A stretch of DNA of 54,634 nucleotides from an uncultured Clostridia bacterium (GTDB lineage: Bacteria > Bacillota > Clostridia > Christensenellales > Borkfalkiaceae). Where the stretch lies: NCBI GenBank assembly GCA_947625695.1, contig CANQPO010000002.1, positions 1-54,634 on the forward strand. The letters run 5' to 3'. Under the pieces are notes generated by a model. It did not search any database and had not been told where the DNA came from. It saw nothing but the letters and a program-made list of their open reading frames with translations. Made by a program: the position numbers and the translations under genes. Every line of letters starts with the position of its first letter. The stretch's first letter is position 1. This document shows positions 24,647-34,346 of this stretch, one piece after another.

Positions 24647-27600
24647 TCAGTGTTTTTTCTTTTTGATGACGACAAGAACGATCACGCAGATGAGCGCTAC
24701 GCCCGCGACAACGCCGATGACGATGCCGACGATCGCGCCCGTAGAGAGCCCGCCGTCGTCCTTATCGCTGCCGCCGGGTTCCGTGCCGCCGGGTTCCGTG
24801 CCGCCGGGTTCCGTGCCGCCGGGGGTCGTTCCACCGGGCTCTGTGCCGCCGGGCTCTGTGCCGCCGGGCTCTGTGCCACCGGGCTCCGTTCCGCCGGGTT
24901 CCGTTCCGCCGGGTTCTGTGCCGCCCTGCTGTGCGGCGACGGTGATCTGAATGGTCGCCGAGCCCTCGTTGCCGTTTGCATCGCGCGCAGTGACGGTGAC
25001 GGTGTAAACGCCCTCCGCCGCCTTGAACTTATTGCCCGTGAGGGTGACTGCTTCGCCGTCCTTGGTGACGGAGACGGTGACGGTGAGGTCTTTTGCCTCG
25101 GTCACATCGTCGGTCGCGGTGTAGGAGACGGTGATCTCGTCGCCCGCCTTTGCGGTCGTCGCGGTCGAAATTGCAACCTGAGGCGGCGTTGCGTCGAGGT
25201 GCGCGGGAATCTTCCCGAGCTCTTCGGCATAGTTGTCCGCAACCGCGGTGAGTTTGACGTTGCTAACGGTGAAGGGACCCGTCTTGCTACCCGTGCTGTG
25301 AACATGGAAGCCGTCGATCGGCGCGTCTGCGTTGAGCGCAAAGAGATCGAACACAAAGTTGACGGGAGTGTCCTTTTCGAACTTGATGTCGCTATACACC
25401 TTGCCGTCCGCCGTGATGACGGTATTGCCCTGCTGTGCGATCCAGATATCTTTGACGGAAGGTTCCCCTTTCGTAAGCCCTACGCGGAATTCCTCTCCGT
25501 TGAAGCCTTCCCCGGGCGTCAAAGTAAATTCGAGTTTTCCGTACCTGCCCTCCGTAACGCTTGCACCGCCGACATAGGTGTAACCATCGGTAGTGGGATT
25601 TGCAGTGAAGGTATCTTGGAGAGTGAGGACAGTGTTTGAAAGTTCTTTGAAGTCCTCCTTGGGGGTCGAGGTGTGCAGTTTGACGTTTTCGAGCTTAAAG
25701 CCGCCCATATCGCTCGTGTGGACGTGGACATAGTCGAATGCGCCGATGCCGCTCGCCTCAATGTCGATGTCAACGTGCGTCGGGGCCTCCTTCGTGTAGG
25801 TGAGTTCGGTGAGTTTCTTGCCGTCCTTTGTAAGGAGGGTGCCCTCCTGATTCTCGCTTCCCCAATAGGTCCCGCTACCCAGCCCAAGCCTCAGATTGGC
25901 AGGGGAGAAGTCGTCCCCCTTGGGCGTGATGTCGAAGCTGAACGCCGTTGCGGTGCCGTACTTGTTGTTGAGCGCAAAGCCGCCTGCATACTGATAATCG
26001 AGCTCCGTCCCCGCAAAATCAACGTCCGTCGCCGTGAAGTCCTGCTCCACGTTGGGAAGTTTCTCCGCAAAGAAGATGGCGTCGATATAGAGCTTGCCCG
26101 TGCCGCCGAGATAGAGGTCCATGCCGCTGTAGCCTGCCTCATACGTCTCAAAGCCGCTCTCCTCGATGTCCACAACGATATAATACCAATCGCCCGCCTT
26201 GTAGGGGTTTGCTTCGGTGAGGAGGGGGGTATTGAACCCGTAAGCCGCCTTGAATGCGTTCGACCAAACTTCGGACCCATACTGATCTTCGGGGGAGCCG
26301 AGCTTGAAGCGGAAGGTGTCGAGGTTTGCGCCGTCCTCCGCCTTCATCTTGAATACGACGTACTTGCCGTTGACGACTTTTTTGGACTTGAATTTGAAGT
26401 TGATATAGTCTCCATGGCCGCCTGAGGTGAGGTCGGTTGCGTCGAACACGAGGCAGCCGTCCTTTACTTCGACCTTCGTTTCAGCAGCATTTTTGTTGGA
26501 ATAGGAGAGCCGGTAATCGAGCCCCGCCTTTGCAAGCTCGGGCGCGGTGCTCATATCTTCCCAAACTCCGGAAATTCCGCTCTGCGCGACAGAGAAGTCC
26601 TCGAGGGCCTGCGCGCTCGAAGCGTCGATGACGGGGACCGCCGTTGCGGGAGTGCGGGTGACGATATTGGAGAGGTAGATGCGTCTCACCGTGACGCCGC
26701 CCTCCGCGGTTCCGTCATAGGAGAATTTGAAGCCCTTCTCCTTGCCCGTGAGCGCGACGGAGTATCCGTCGTAAGCGGCGGCTTCTCCCCACGTTGTGCC
26801 GTCCTCCGTTGTGGCGACTTTGAGATTCTCCGTATCGCCGTCCGTCTCGATGATGGCATACTTGTAGTCGCCGACGGCATTTGCCTTCACCACAGTGAAG
26901 TTGCCGCCCGCCGTGAGCTTAATGGCGCGCTTTACGATATAGCCCTCGGAGGAGCCCGACCACCACGTGCCCGAATCGGCGACCTTGGCGGTCACATCTA
27001 CGGTGTCGCCGCCGCGGAAGTCGTTCATGACGACGTCGCCCGTCTTATTATAGCTGACAGAGGCAATGTCGAGGGTACCCGTTGCAGTTGCGTCCGCCGC
27101 AAAGAGGTGGATGGCGAGGAGGGGCTTGCTCGCAACGGAGTCCGTCGTCGTCGGGAATACGTCGGTATCCTCATAGCTCGTCGCAAAGGAAATTTCGTAG
27201 TCCTGCCACGTCGTACTAAGCGCGGGAAGTTCACTTCCCTCGCTGTCGGTGAGCTCGTCGAGCGTCTTTGCGAGGACGGCGGCGTCGTCATCCACCCCGC
27301 GCACGCCGAACTTGATCTCGGAGAGGGCAACGTCCCCTTCGGGAGCGCGCATTCTCAGCGTGATCGTCCCGCCGGTGCTGACTTCCGCAAGAGAGCCGGA
27401 GCCCTGCTTATAGATGGCGTCACCGGGCGTCGCCGATTTCCCCGCCGTGTACACGACGTGCAGATAGGGCTTTTCGCCTGTCTCTGCGCCCGTAGCGGAG
27501 GCGGTTACGGTGTCGGTGATATCCGCTCTGTCGAAGTCCTCGAATACGACGTCCGACTTGGCGTCGAATTCGTGGTCTTTGGCTGCCTCATCCGCAAGCG

Positions 27601-27682
27601 CCGTGATGGCGAGACCGGAGGTCATCGTCACGGCAAGCGCGGCCGAAAGAGCCGTCAGCAAGATTTTTTGTCTTGTTTTCAT
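24647..27682 (-). CDS. Large secreted surface protein with GGTEP stalk and C-terminal membrane anchor
   Basis: 1011 residues. Signal peptide 1-30 (ends TALADEAA). The body contains several beta-sandwich-like segments with recurring patterns (LEDFSV, TWWSG, GDYINFKFKSKKV, GKYVVFKMKAED) typical of carbohydrate-binding modules, though no named family is certain. An Ig-like segment near 860-950 (TPPQVAISTA, AGDEITVSYTATDD) precedes ten GGTEP units (one is GGTTP). A membrane helix (AIVGIVIGVVAGVALICVIV) and a KKKKH tail follow. There is no LPXTG. It is last in the operon after two beta-helix lipoproteins, with a 33-bp gap, so it probably binds the same glycan at the cell surface. Confidence 0.75.
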   Translation of the reverse strand: MKTRQKILLTALSAALAVTMTSGLAITALADEAAKDHEFDAKSDVVFEDFDRADITDTVTASATGAETGEKPYLHVVYTAGKSATPGDAIYKQGSGSLAEVSTGGTITLRMRAPEGDVALSEIKFGVRGVDDDAAVLAKTLDELTDSEGSELPALSTTWQDYEISFATSYEDTDVFPTTTDSVASKPLLAIHLFAADATATGTLDIASVSYNKTGDVVMNDFRGGDTVDVTAKVADSGTWWSGSSEGYIVKRAIKLTAGGNFTVVKANAVGDYKYAIIETDGDTENLKVATTEDGTTWGEAAAYDGYSVALTGKEKGFKFSYDGTAEGGVTVRRIYLSNIVTRTPATAVPVIDASSAQALEDFSVAQSGISGVWEDMSTAPELAKAGLDYRLSYSNKNAAETKVEVKDGCLVFDATDLTSGGHGDYINFKFKSKKVVNGKYVVFKMKAEDGANLDTFRFKLGSPEDQYGSEVWSNAFKAAYGFNTPLLTEANPYKAGDWYYIVVDIEESGFETYEAGYSGMDLYLGGTGKLYIDAIFFAEKLPNVEQDFTATDVDFAGTELDYQYAGGFALNNKYGTATAFSFDITPKGDDFSPANLRLGLGSGTYWGSENQEGTLLTKDGKKLTELTYTKEAPTHVDIDIEASGIGAFDYVHVHTSDMGGFKLENVKLHTSTPKEDFKELSNTVLTLQDTFTANPTTDGYTYVGGASVTEGRYGKLEFTLTPGEGFNGEEFRVGLTKGEPSVKDIWIAQQGNTVITADGKVYSDIKFEKDTPVNFVFDLFALNADAPIDGFHVHSTGSKTGPFTVSNVKLTAVADNYAEELGKIPAHLDATPPQVAISTATTAKAGDEITVSYTATDDVTEAKDLTVTVSVTKDGEAVTLTGNKFKAAEGVYTVTVTARDANGNEGSATIQITVAAQQGGTEPGGTEPGGTEPGGTEPGGTEPGGTEPGGTTPGGTEPGGTEPGGTEPGGSDKDDGGLSTGAIVGIVIGVVAGVALICVIVLVVIKKKKH
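24770..24925. repeat. Tandem 15-bp repeat encoding GGTEP
   Basis: About ten copies of a 15-bp unit (coding strand GGN GGN ACN GAR CCN), with synonymous differences between copies, inside the surface-protein gene. It forms the stalk between the ectodomain and the membrane helix and is prone to copy-number change. Confidence 0.85.
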
Positions 27683-27715
27683 ACTTTTTTACACCCCTTT
27701 CAATTATTTTTTATC

Positions 27716-30313
27716 TTATTCGCCGTAGACGTACAGCTCGGAGAGCTGCGCGCCGTAGCGAGAAGAACTGTTTGACGACCACACGAGCTTGATAAACTTC
27801 GCCTCGACGGGAGAATTGAACTTGATGGCGTTCACATTGCCCGTCATGGGGTCGAAGGTGTAGTCGGTTGCTTCGACCGCCGTTTGCCAATCGCTGCCGT
27901 TTGTGCTTACGAGGATCTCGATGCGCTGGACGCGCGCCTCCCACGTAAGGAGAGGCGGCAGGTGCATGACGACGTCCGTAATTCCGTAGACGCCGCCGAG
28001 GTCCACCGTGAGGAACGCCCCGTTGCAGTCGGCGGGCGCCGTCTCCCAATAGGTGTTCTCGTTCCCGTCCACGAGGTTGTTGGGACCGTACACGTCGAAG
28101 TGCGTCGTGGAGTCCACAATGGCCTTCGTCGTAGAGAGCGAACAAGGGAAAATTTTGACGTCGCCGATGGAGAGGGTCTTTTGCCCCGTCATGCCGTCTA
28201 CGCGGAAGAAGCGGAGCTGGAGCGCGCTGCTTTCGAGGGTGGCGGAGAGCTTGATGTCGAAGTAGTTCCCCGTGGCGGGGCTCGCCGTGTAGCGCACGGT
28301 GTTCAAGGTACGCGCGAAGTTGCCGCCCGCTTCCTTCCTCGTAAAGACGCTCACGTCGAAGTCATAGACATAGGCGCTGTCCTCGGCAAGGTACACCCGA
28401 AGGACGCTCACGCTGCCCGCGGGGAGCTTTTCGCCGAAGTCGAGGGTGAGGGCGGCGAACTCGTCCTTCTCCCCCGTCCATTCCTTTGCCTTGAAGAGGG
28501 TCGCCCTGTTCCCGTCGAGAAGGTTACTTGCGGGGGCGGAGGCGTCCGCAAAGTCGCCGCTGCCGTCGTCGTATTCCGACTTCGCCGTGGTGCCCTTGCC
28601 GTGGGTGACGGAGGGAGTCACCTCCGCCATGTTCTGTCCCCTGCCCATGTACGTCTCCTGCACGTCGAGAATGGAGAAATCGGGCACCTCGAGTCCCTCC
28701 TGCGGGTTAGTGGGCTTCACCGTTTTTGTAACGGACGCGCCCTCGGCAAGTTCCAATTTGTAGGGAAGTTTCACATTTGCGCCCGTGACAGAGCTTGCGC
28801 CGCTCACGGTGATGTTTTCCACGTAGGAGTTGGTCTTGAGTTTGAGTTTGTCGGCGGTATCCGCCGCCGTGCCAGCGATCTCCACTCCCGTCACGGTGAC
28901 GTTCTTTACGCTGCTCTTTGCGCTCTCGCCGCTGATACGGCAGACGATGCTGTCCGCCATCTGCAGAATTTTGATGTTCTCGAAGCGCACGCCGTCGATG
29001 GTTCCCCTCTCCTTCGCCTTGGACCAATTCTCGTTCTGGGCGATGGTGATGTCGATGAGGTAATCTTCGAGCCCGTCGTTCTGGTTGTCGCCGAGCATGC
29101 GGGCGTCCTCGATGGTGATGTTCTCATAGACGACGTTCTTGATCTCCGCGTCGTCGCAGTTGTGGATGGACATTGCCGCCTTGTGGTAGTTGTGCAGGAC
29201 GGTGATGTTCTTGAAGGTGATCCCCTCCATTTTGACGCCGTTCGTCTCGTAGCCGACTTCCATGCTCTGCGCAAGGTCGGTCCACACGACGACGTTGTCG
29301 AAGGTGATATTTTCGGTGTCGCCGCGGTCGTTGTTCTTGACGACGAGGGAATCGTCGAAGGTGCGCACAAAGCCGCCCGTCACGGTCACGTCCTTGCAGG
29401 ACTGCACCGAGATGCCGTCGCCGTTGCCGCGCGCCGTGATGATTTTAAGATTATCAATTTGTATCCCCTCGCTGTGATAGAGGGTGACCGCCCAGCCCGC
29501 GGGGTCCAAAAGGGCGATACCCTCGATCTTCACATTTTTGCAGAAGCGGAGCTCGATGGGCAGGGTGTACTCTGCGTCCGAACGGCGGTCGTAAATTTCC
29601 CCGCTGATGATCCCCCTTCCGCGGATGGTGACGTTCTCTAAGCTCTCCGCCCTGATCTGCCCGTAGACGTAAGCCCCGCCCGCGAGATAGAGGGTCTCGT
29701 TGCTCTTGAGCGGGATCGCCCCCGCCGAATAGACCCCGGGACCGATGTACACGGTGTTCACGGGCACGTTGTCCGCCGAGATCGGGTCCTTTTCGAGGGG
29801 ATTTGCGAAGATGTGCAGGGCGTTGTCCGCCCCGTCCTTCACATTTCCGTCGTTATATTCCAACGTATAGTTTGCGCAATATTCGAGATCGAACTCCACG
29901 GTGTTGCCGCTCACCTTGGGCGTAATTCCATAGGAGAGCGGGCGGACGGTGACCTCGGAAAGGCTCTGAGCCCCCGCAATCTCCACCCGCATGTGGACCT
30001 TCCCTTCAAAATCGAAGAGAACGACCTGCCCCTCGTCCTTCGAATAGGTGAAGGAGAAGAGGCGGTTGTGGTTGACGCGGGTGTCGTAGACGAAGAGTTC
30101 CTCGTCCTCGACGTAGGCCTTCAGCCGCGAAGAGCTCTCGAGTAGCTCGGGCCCCTCGTACACGGTGAGCTTGGTCTCCGTCACCGTGGCTTCGGGAACT
30201 TCGGGGTCGCCGCCCGGCGTGGGCGGCGCTACCTGCTCTTCCTTGCAGGCGGCAAACCCGAACGTCAAGCCCATCAAAAGAGCGGTCAGAATACATGCGA
30301 ACCTTTTTCTCAT
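27716..30313 (-). CDS. Beta-helix glycoside hydrolase-like lipoprotein with F5/8-type C domains (GH49/GH28-like)
   Basis: 865 residues from the ATG at 30313, which overlaps the previous stop. Signal peptide with lipobox FAAC (C23). N-terminal beta-sandwich about 40-170, then a right-handed beta-helix about 180-560. VYIGPGVYSAGAIPLKSNET with AGGAYVYGQI, then NGDGISVQSC, TFDDSLVVKNN and VWTDLAQSMEVGYE align by eye with the GH49 dextranase/isopullulanase pattern, including the three aspartates (D in NGDG and DD in FDDS). GH28 shares the fold and remains an alternative. Two discoidin-like regions (about 600-710 and 720-865) probably bind carbohydrate. The upstream open frame to 30682 is shadow. 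Confidence 0.75.
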   Translation of the reverse strand: MRKRFACILTALLMGLTFGFAACKEEQVAPPTPGGDPEVPEATVTETKLTVYEGPELLESSSRLKAYVEDEELFVYDTRVNHNRLFSFTYSKDEGQVVLFDFEGKVHMRVEIAGAQSLSEVTVRPLSYGITPKVSGNTVEFDLEYCANYTLEYNDGNVKDGADNALHIFANPLEKDPISADNVPVNTVYIGPGVYSAGAIPLKSNETLYLAGGAYVYGQIRAESLENVTIRGRGIISGEIYDRRSDAEYTLPIELRFCKNVKIEGIALLDPAGWAVTLYHSEGIQIDNLKIITARGNGDGISVQSCKDVTVTGGFVRTFDDSLVVKNNDRGDTENITFDNVVVWTDLAQSMEVGYETNGVKMEGITFKNITVLHNYHKAAMSIHNCDDAEIKNVVYENITIEDARMLGDNQNDGLEDYLIDITIAQNENWSKAKERGTIDGVRFENIKILQMADSIVCRISGESAKSSVKNVTVTGVEIAGTAADTADKLKLKTNSYVENITVSGASSVTGANVKLPYKLELAEGASVTKTVKPTNPQEGLEVPDFSILDVQETYMGRGQNMAEVTPSVTHGKGTTAKSEYDDGSGDFADASAPASNLLDGNRATLFKAKEWTGEKDEFAALTLDFGEKLPAGSVSVLRVYLAEDSAYVYDFDVSVFTRKEAGGNFARTLNTVRYTASPATGNYFDIKLSATLESSALQLRFFRVDGMTGQKTLSIGDVKIFPCSLSTTKAIVDSTTHFDVYGPNNLVDGNENTYWETAPADCNGAFLTVDLGGVYGITDVVMHLPPLLTWEARVQRIEILVSTNGSDWQTAVEATDYTFDPMTGNVNAIKFNSPVEAKFIKLVWSSNSSSRYGAQLSELYVYGE

Positions 30314-32013
30314 ACTTTTTCCTCCGATAGGGATATGATTTGCACGGCGCAGCCGTTGAGCGAGCTGAGATATTCCGCGGACTGGGTAAAGACAAAACTC
30401 GCGCCCGTCACTTCCCCCTCCTCCTGCACAAAGGTAAAGCCTCTCAGATAGCTTTGGATGAGGGAGAACCTGCACTCCTCCTCGGTGGGACGGGCCCCCG
30501 CGAGGGAGACGTTTTTGACGGTCACATTCGAAATGAAATGATCGCTCTCGAAGTTCGGGCGGGTATCGCGGCAGCCGCCGATCGTCGCGGAGAAGCGGCG
30601 GGCAGAGAGCACCTTTACGTTTTCCACGAGCACGCCGTCTACCGAGCCGAGCGGGGTGGGCGCGGTGTGCTGGTCCGACCAATTGCTGCTGTACAGAATG
30701 CGGAAGTCGATGAGTCCCGCGCCGTCGGCGGGCGCCCTTCCGTCCTCGATCGTGATGTTCCGGAAGGTGACGTCCTTTATTTCCGCGTTGTTTGCGTTAT
30801 GAATACTCATGACGGCGTTGTGCATGGCATGGAGCACCGTGATATCCTCGAACGCGATGTGGGAAAAGGGAACTCCCACCGTCTCGTAGCCGAGTTCCAT
30901 GCTCTGCGCAAGGTCCGTCCAGATTGTGCAGTGCTTGAAGGAAATATTCTCCGTTTCGCCGTGCTGAGAGCGGTTTTCCCAGCGGGGGTAATTCTTGACG
31001 ACGAGGGAATCGTCCCACGTGCGCACGAAACAGCCCTCCACTTCGATATCCTTGCACGATTGCAGGGAGACGCCGTCGCCGTTGGAGCGGGAAGTGATGA
31101 TCTTGACGTCCTCGATGCGGGAATTTTGGGTGAAGTAGAAATTCACGCACCATCCCGCGGGGTCGAGCACCGAAAATTCGCGAAGGGAGACGTCCTTGCA
31201 GTCGTTGAATTCGAGGGGAACGGTGACCGTGCCGCGGTCTGCGTCCCGTTCGAAGGCGCTTCCGTCGATGATCCCCCTGCCCGCGATCATGATGTGCTCG
31301 GCGTTCTGCGCAAGGAATTTCCCCCGCACGACCGCGCCGTCCTCGAGATAGACGAGGGTGTCGCTCGAAAGGTTGACGACGTTCCCCGCGCCGATGCGTT
31401 TGTCGTTTTGCGCGGTATGCACGCCCGCCGAAAAGATCTCCGTTTTGGAATACCCCTGATAGCGGGAAATTCCCTCCCCGTCGTATGCGCTCACGAAAAA
31501 GTGAATGGCGTTATACGGGTCGCCGTTGACCTCGAGCACGTATTCCCCCGCGCTGCGGAAGGTGAAGGTGAGGGTGTTTTCCTCTAAATTCGCAATCGGC
31601 GTGATCTTTGCAGAGAAGGGACGCACAACGGAGGTATAGTCGATTTCAACCTTCGGCTTGACGACGATCTCCGCCGCCCCGTCGAGTTCAAAGAGACACA
31701 CCCCGCTCTCCGCTCTGCGGTAGTTGTTGGGCGTCCAGCTCTGCGACGTGTTCACCATCACCGAATAGGCGGGAAGGCGCTCCCCTTTGCACCAAATTTC
31801 CGCCGTCTCGTAGCGGGCGGCGCCCTCGGGGATATCGTAGATCCTCAGAGAGCCCACCTTCTCCTCGGGCTCGAGGGGCTCCTCGGTCTTGGGAGGCTCG
31901 GTCGGAGGGTCGGTATTTGGCGGCTCCTTGCCGTTGGCGGTGGGGGGCCCGCATCCGGCAAGGGCCGCTACGAAAAATATCAATGTGAGAAGGGAGAGAA
32001 AAAACTTCTTCAT
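30310..32013 (-). CDS. Beta-helix glycoside hydrolase-like lipoprotein (GH49/GH28-like), short paralog
   Basis: 567 residues. Signal peptide with lipobox LAGC (C21), then a proline/threonine-rich tether (25-50), a beta-sandwich and a beta-helix. It is a clear paralog of the next gene: NGDGVSLQSC, TWDDSLVVKNY and IWTDLAQSMELGYE occupy the same positions, and the candidate catalytic aspartates are kept. It lacks the F5/8-type C domains. It starts 2 bp after the ATPase stop and overlaps its paralog by 4 bp. It probably cleaves the same glycan at the membrane surface while the paralog stays bound to polymer. Confidence 0.75.
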   Translation of the reverse strand: MKKFFLSLLTLIFFVAALAGCGPPTANGKEPPNTDPPTEPPKTEEPLEPEEKVGSLRIYDIPEGAARYETAEIWCKGERLPAYSVMVNTSQSWTPNNYRRAESGVCLFELDGAAEIVVKPKVEIDYTSVVRPFSAKITPIANLEENTLTFTFRSAGEYVLEVNGDPYNAIHFFVSAYDGEGISRYQGYSKTEIFSAGVHTAQNDKRIGAGNVVNLSSDTLVYLEDGAVVRGKFLAQNAEHIMIAGRGIIDGSAFERDADRGTVTVPLEFNDCKDVSLREFSVLDPAGWCVNFYFTQNSRIEDVKIITSRSNGDGVSLQSCKDIEVEGCFVRTWDDSLVVKNYPRWENRSQHGETENISFKHCTIWTDLAQSMELGYETVGVPFSHIAFEDITVLHAMHNAVMSIHNANNAEIKDVTFRNITIEDGRAPADGAGLIDFRILYSSNWSDQHTAPTPLGSVDGVLVENVKVLSARRFSATIGGCRDTRPNFESDHFISNVTVKNVSLAGARPTEEECRFSLIQSYLRGFTFVQEEGEVTGASFVFTQSAEYLSSLNGCAVQIISLSEEKV

Positions 32014-32014
32014 A

Positions 32015-34321
32015 TCAAGCGAACTTTATCCCGTGGGCGCTGTCGTAGATGCTCGCCGCATTCAGGTCGATGCCGAACGAAATCTCCTCTTGTTCGCCGC
32101 GGTAGGGCAGAACGATCTGCGTGCCGAGGAATTCGCAGCGCGCGTATTGCTTTTCGCCGTAGTCAAAGCGTTCGAGAATTTTCGCCCTGAGACCTCCCTC
32201 GGTGATCGCTTCCTCCCCGAAGAGAAGGGTGAGCTCCACGCCGAACAGTTTGCGGTCGCTCGCGCCGAGCAGCCGCTTCAGCACGCCAAAGGGGCAGACG
32301 AGGGAAACTTCTCCGCATTCGACTCTGACGTCGATGTCCCGCGCCTCCTCTGCGGGCAGCGCCCTCTGCGCCTGTTTTGTCAGTTTCTCTTTGCGCAATG
32401 TAACGGAGAGCGCGTTTTGAGTGTTGAGGGCGGGCAATACCACCTCTCCCCCGCGAAGCAGAGAGACCGTGTGCCAATCAATATTCACGCCGCCGGCCTC
32501 CGACAAATCGCCGAGGGCATACAGCTTTTGCGTTCCAACGCCGAGGCGGACGAGAAGTCCCTCTTTGAGCGTCTCTTGCTCGAGCGGCGTTGCGGGATAG
32601 TCGCTTCCTTTTTTCACCGCCGAAGTGGGGAATACGGCGTCGAAGTCCCCCTCCGCGCCCTGAAGAGCGGGCGGGAGCGGCGCGCTTACGCCTCCGACGA
32701 TCATCTTTCCCTCTTTCACGGTGACGGGAATATCGTTGTAGCCGACAAAGCGGTCCATGACGCTTACTTCGGTATCGACGTCAAAGTAGTGCGCGTTCGC
32801 AAAATCTATCCCGACCTTGACGATCTCGCCGCTGCGGTGCGGGCACACCCCCGCCGTCTTGACGATGAAGGGATAGGTCCCGTTTTCATAGTTCGCCTTG
32901 CTCTCGGTATCGAAATCGCAGTACAAGAGGGTCTCGCTTCCGAGCATTTCGACCCCCAAAACGATGCACTCGATCCCGTCCTCTAAGAGGAAGAGATGTT
33001 CGGGCCGCACGCCGAAGGTCACCTTTTTGCCCAAATATTTGCGCTCGAATTTTTTCAGATGTTCGGCGGAAAAATACAGCTTCTTGCCGCCCGCGAACAG
33101 GACGCAGGCGCGCTCTTTTTCGCAGGTGACGACCGCCTCGAAAAAGTTCATGGAGGGCGTTCCGATGAAGCCCGCCACGAACAGATTTTTCGGGTAGGCA
33201 TAGAGGTCGATGGGCGTGTCGATCTGCTGGATGGTCCCCTTCTTCATGACGACGATCCGATCTCCCATCGTCATGGCTTCCACCTGATCGTGCGTCACGT
33301 AGATGAAGGTCGTCTGAAGGCGGTTGTGGAGCTTTGTGATCTCACTGCGCATCTGGGTGCGCAGTTTTGCGTCGAGGTTGGAGAGCGGTTCGTCGAGCAG
33401 GAACACCTTGGGATCGCGCACCATGGCGCGGCCTAAGGCGACGCGCTGCCGCTGTCCGCCGCTCATGTCGCCCGGCTTGACGCCGAGATATTCCTTAAGG
33501 CCGAGAATGTCCGCGATCTCAACGACGCGCGTGTACATCTCCTCCTTTTTCACCCGCGAGGCATATATGGGACGGAAGAGGTTATGCAGGAGGGAGATGG
33601 GACGCTTTAAGTCCTTCTCCTCCCTTAGTCCTGCGATAAATTCCCGCCGAAGCGTGAAACGGTGAAGGGGTCTGAGCAAAAAATTGCGCACGGAGCGGGG
33701 AAAGACTTCCGAAAGTTCCCGCTTGATCTCCGCCCTGTCCTCGGCGGTGAGAACGATTTTCTTCTCCGCGCGGTAAGTTTTACGCGTCTCCGCGTTCTGC
33801 GCGCGTTCCTTGAGGTAAGCCGCATAGAGCGCCTTCCCCTCCTCCGCGGCCTTTTCAAGCTCCGCTGAAGAGAGGGCAGCTTCCTTCTTGTGCATTGCGA
33901 GGGCGTATTCCGTCTTCGCCGCATGATAAAAGTATTTTTTTGAGCGGACGGGCGGATATTTGCAATCAATGCGCTTTTTGAGCGCCGCCTTCTGCGCTTT
34001 GGTGGGCTTTGCCATTTTGAGCGGGAACGCCATGTTGTCGGCGACCGTCATGTGCGGATAGAGCGCATAGTTCTGAAAGACCATCGCGGTATCGCGGTTC
34101 TTGCAGTCTACGTCGTTGACGACGGCTTCGTCGATCTTGAGTTCCCCCGCCGTGATCTCTTCGAGCCCTGCGATCATGCGGAGAACGGTGGATTTTCCGC
34201 AGCCCGAAGGACCGACAAAGACGACAAATTCCTTGTCCCCGATCTCCATTGTAAAATCGTTGACTGCTTTCGTCCCGTTGGGATAGACCTTATAGATGTT
34301 TTTCAGATCAAGACTTGCCAT
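32015..34321 (-). CDS. MsmK/UgpC-type ABC ATPase with large insertion and C-terminal extension
   Basis: 768 residues against about 370 for the family. Walker A GPSGCGKST at 37-45, Q-loop VFQNYALYPH (Q83), signature SGGQRQR at 287-293, Walker B VFLLDEP at 306-312, and the H-loop in YVTHDQ. About 140 extra residues, rich in Lys/Glu/Arg, sit at roughly 118-260 between the Q-loop and the signature, inside the helical subdomain that contacts the permeases. The usual C-terminal regulatory OB domains continue into a further 300 residues that resemble a second regulatory lobe. The reading frame is uninterrupted and the catalytic motifs are intact, so it is probably functional. It is the likely energy source for the CUT1 permeases at 16811-18650. 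Confidence 0.87.
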   Translation of the reverse strand: MASLDLKNIYKVYPNGTKAVNDFTMEIGDKEFVVFVGPSGCGKSTVLRMIAGLEEITAGELKIDEAVVNDVDCKNRDTAMVFQNYALYPHMTVADNMAFPLKMAKPTKAQKAALKKRIDCKYPPVRSKKYFYHAAKTEYALAMHKKEAALSSAELEKAAEEGKALYAAYLKERAQNAETRKTYRAEKKIVLTAEDRAEIKRELSEVFPRSVRNFLLRPLHRFTLRREFIAGLREEKDLKRPISLLHNLFRPIYASRVKKEEMYTRVVEIADILGLKEYLGVKPGDMSGGQRQRVALGRAMVRDPKVFLLDEPLSNLDAKLRTQMRSEITKLHNRLQTTFIYVTHDQVEAMTMGDRIVVMKKGTIQQIDTPIDLYAYPKNLFVAGFIGTPSMNFFEAVVTCEKERACVLFAGGKKLYFSAEHLKKFERKYLGKKVTFGVRPEHLFLLEDGIECIVLGVEMLGSETLLYCDFDTESKANYENGTYPFIVKTAGVCPHRSGEIVKVGIDFANAHYFDVDTEVSVMDRFVGYNDIPVTVKEGKMIVGGVSAPLPPALQGAEGDFDAVFPTSAVKKGSDYPATPLEQETLKEGLLVRLGVGTQKLYALGDLSEAGGVNIDWHTVSLLRGGEVVLPALNTQNALSVTLRKEKLTKQAQRALPAEEARDIDVRVECGEVSLVCPFGVLKRLLGASDRKLFGVELTLLFGEEAITEGGLRAKILERFDYGEKQYARCEFLGTQIVLPYRGEQEEISFGIDLNAASIYDSAHGIKFA

Positions 34322-34346
34322 AGAATTCCCCGATTTTGATAGTTAC

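Noticed and set aside
24770-24925. Tandem repeats in the surface-protein gene as a minisatellite or regulatory array
   Set aside because: The unit is 15 bp, in frame, with synonymous changes; it is best explained as a protein stalk.
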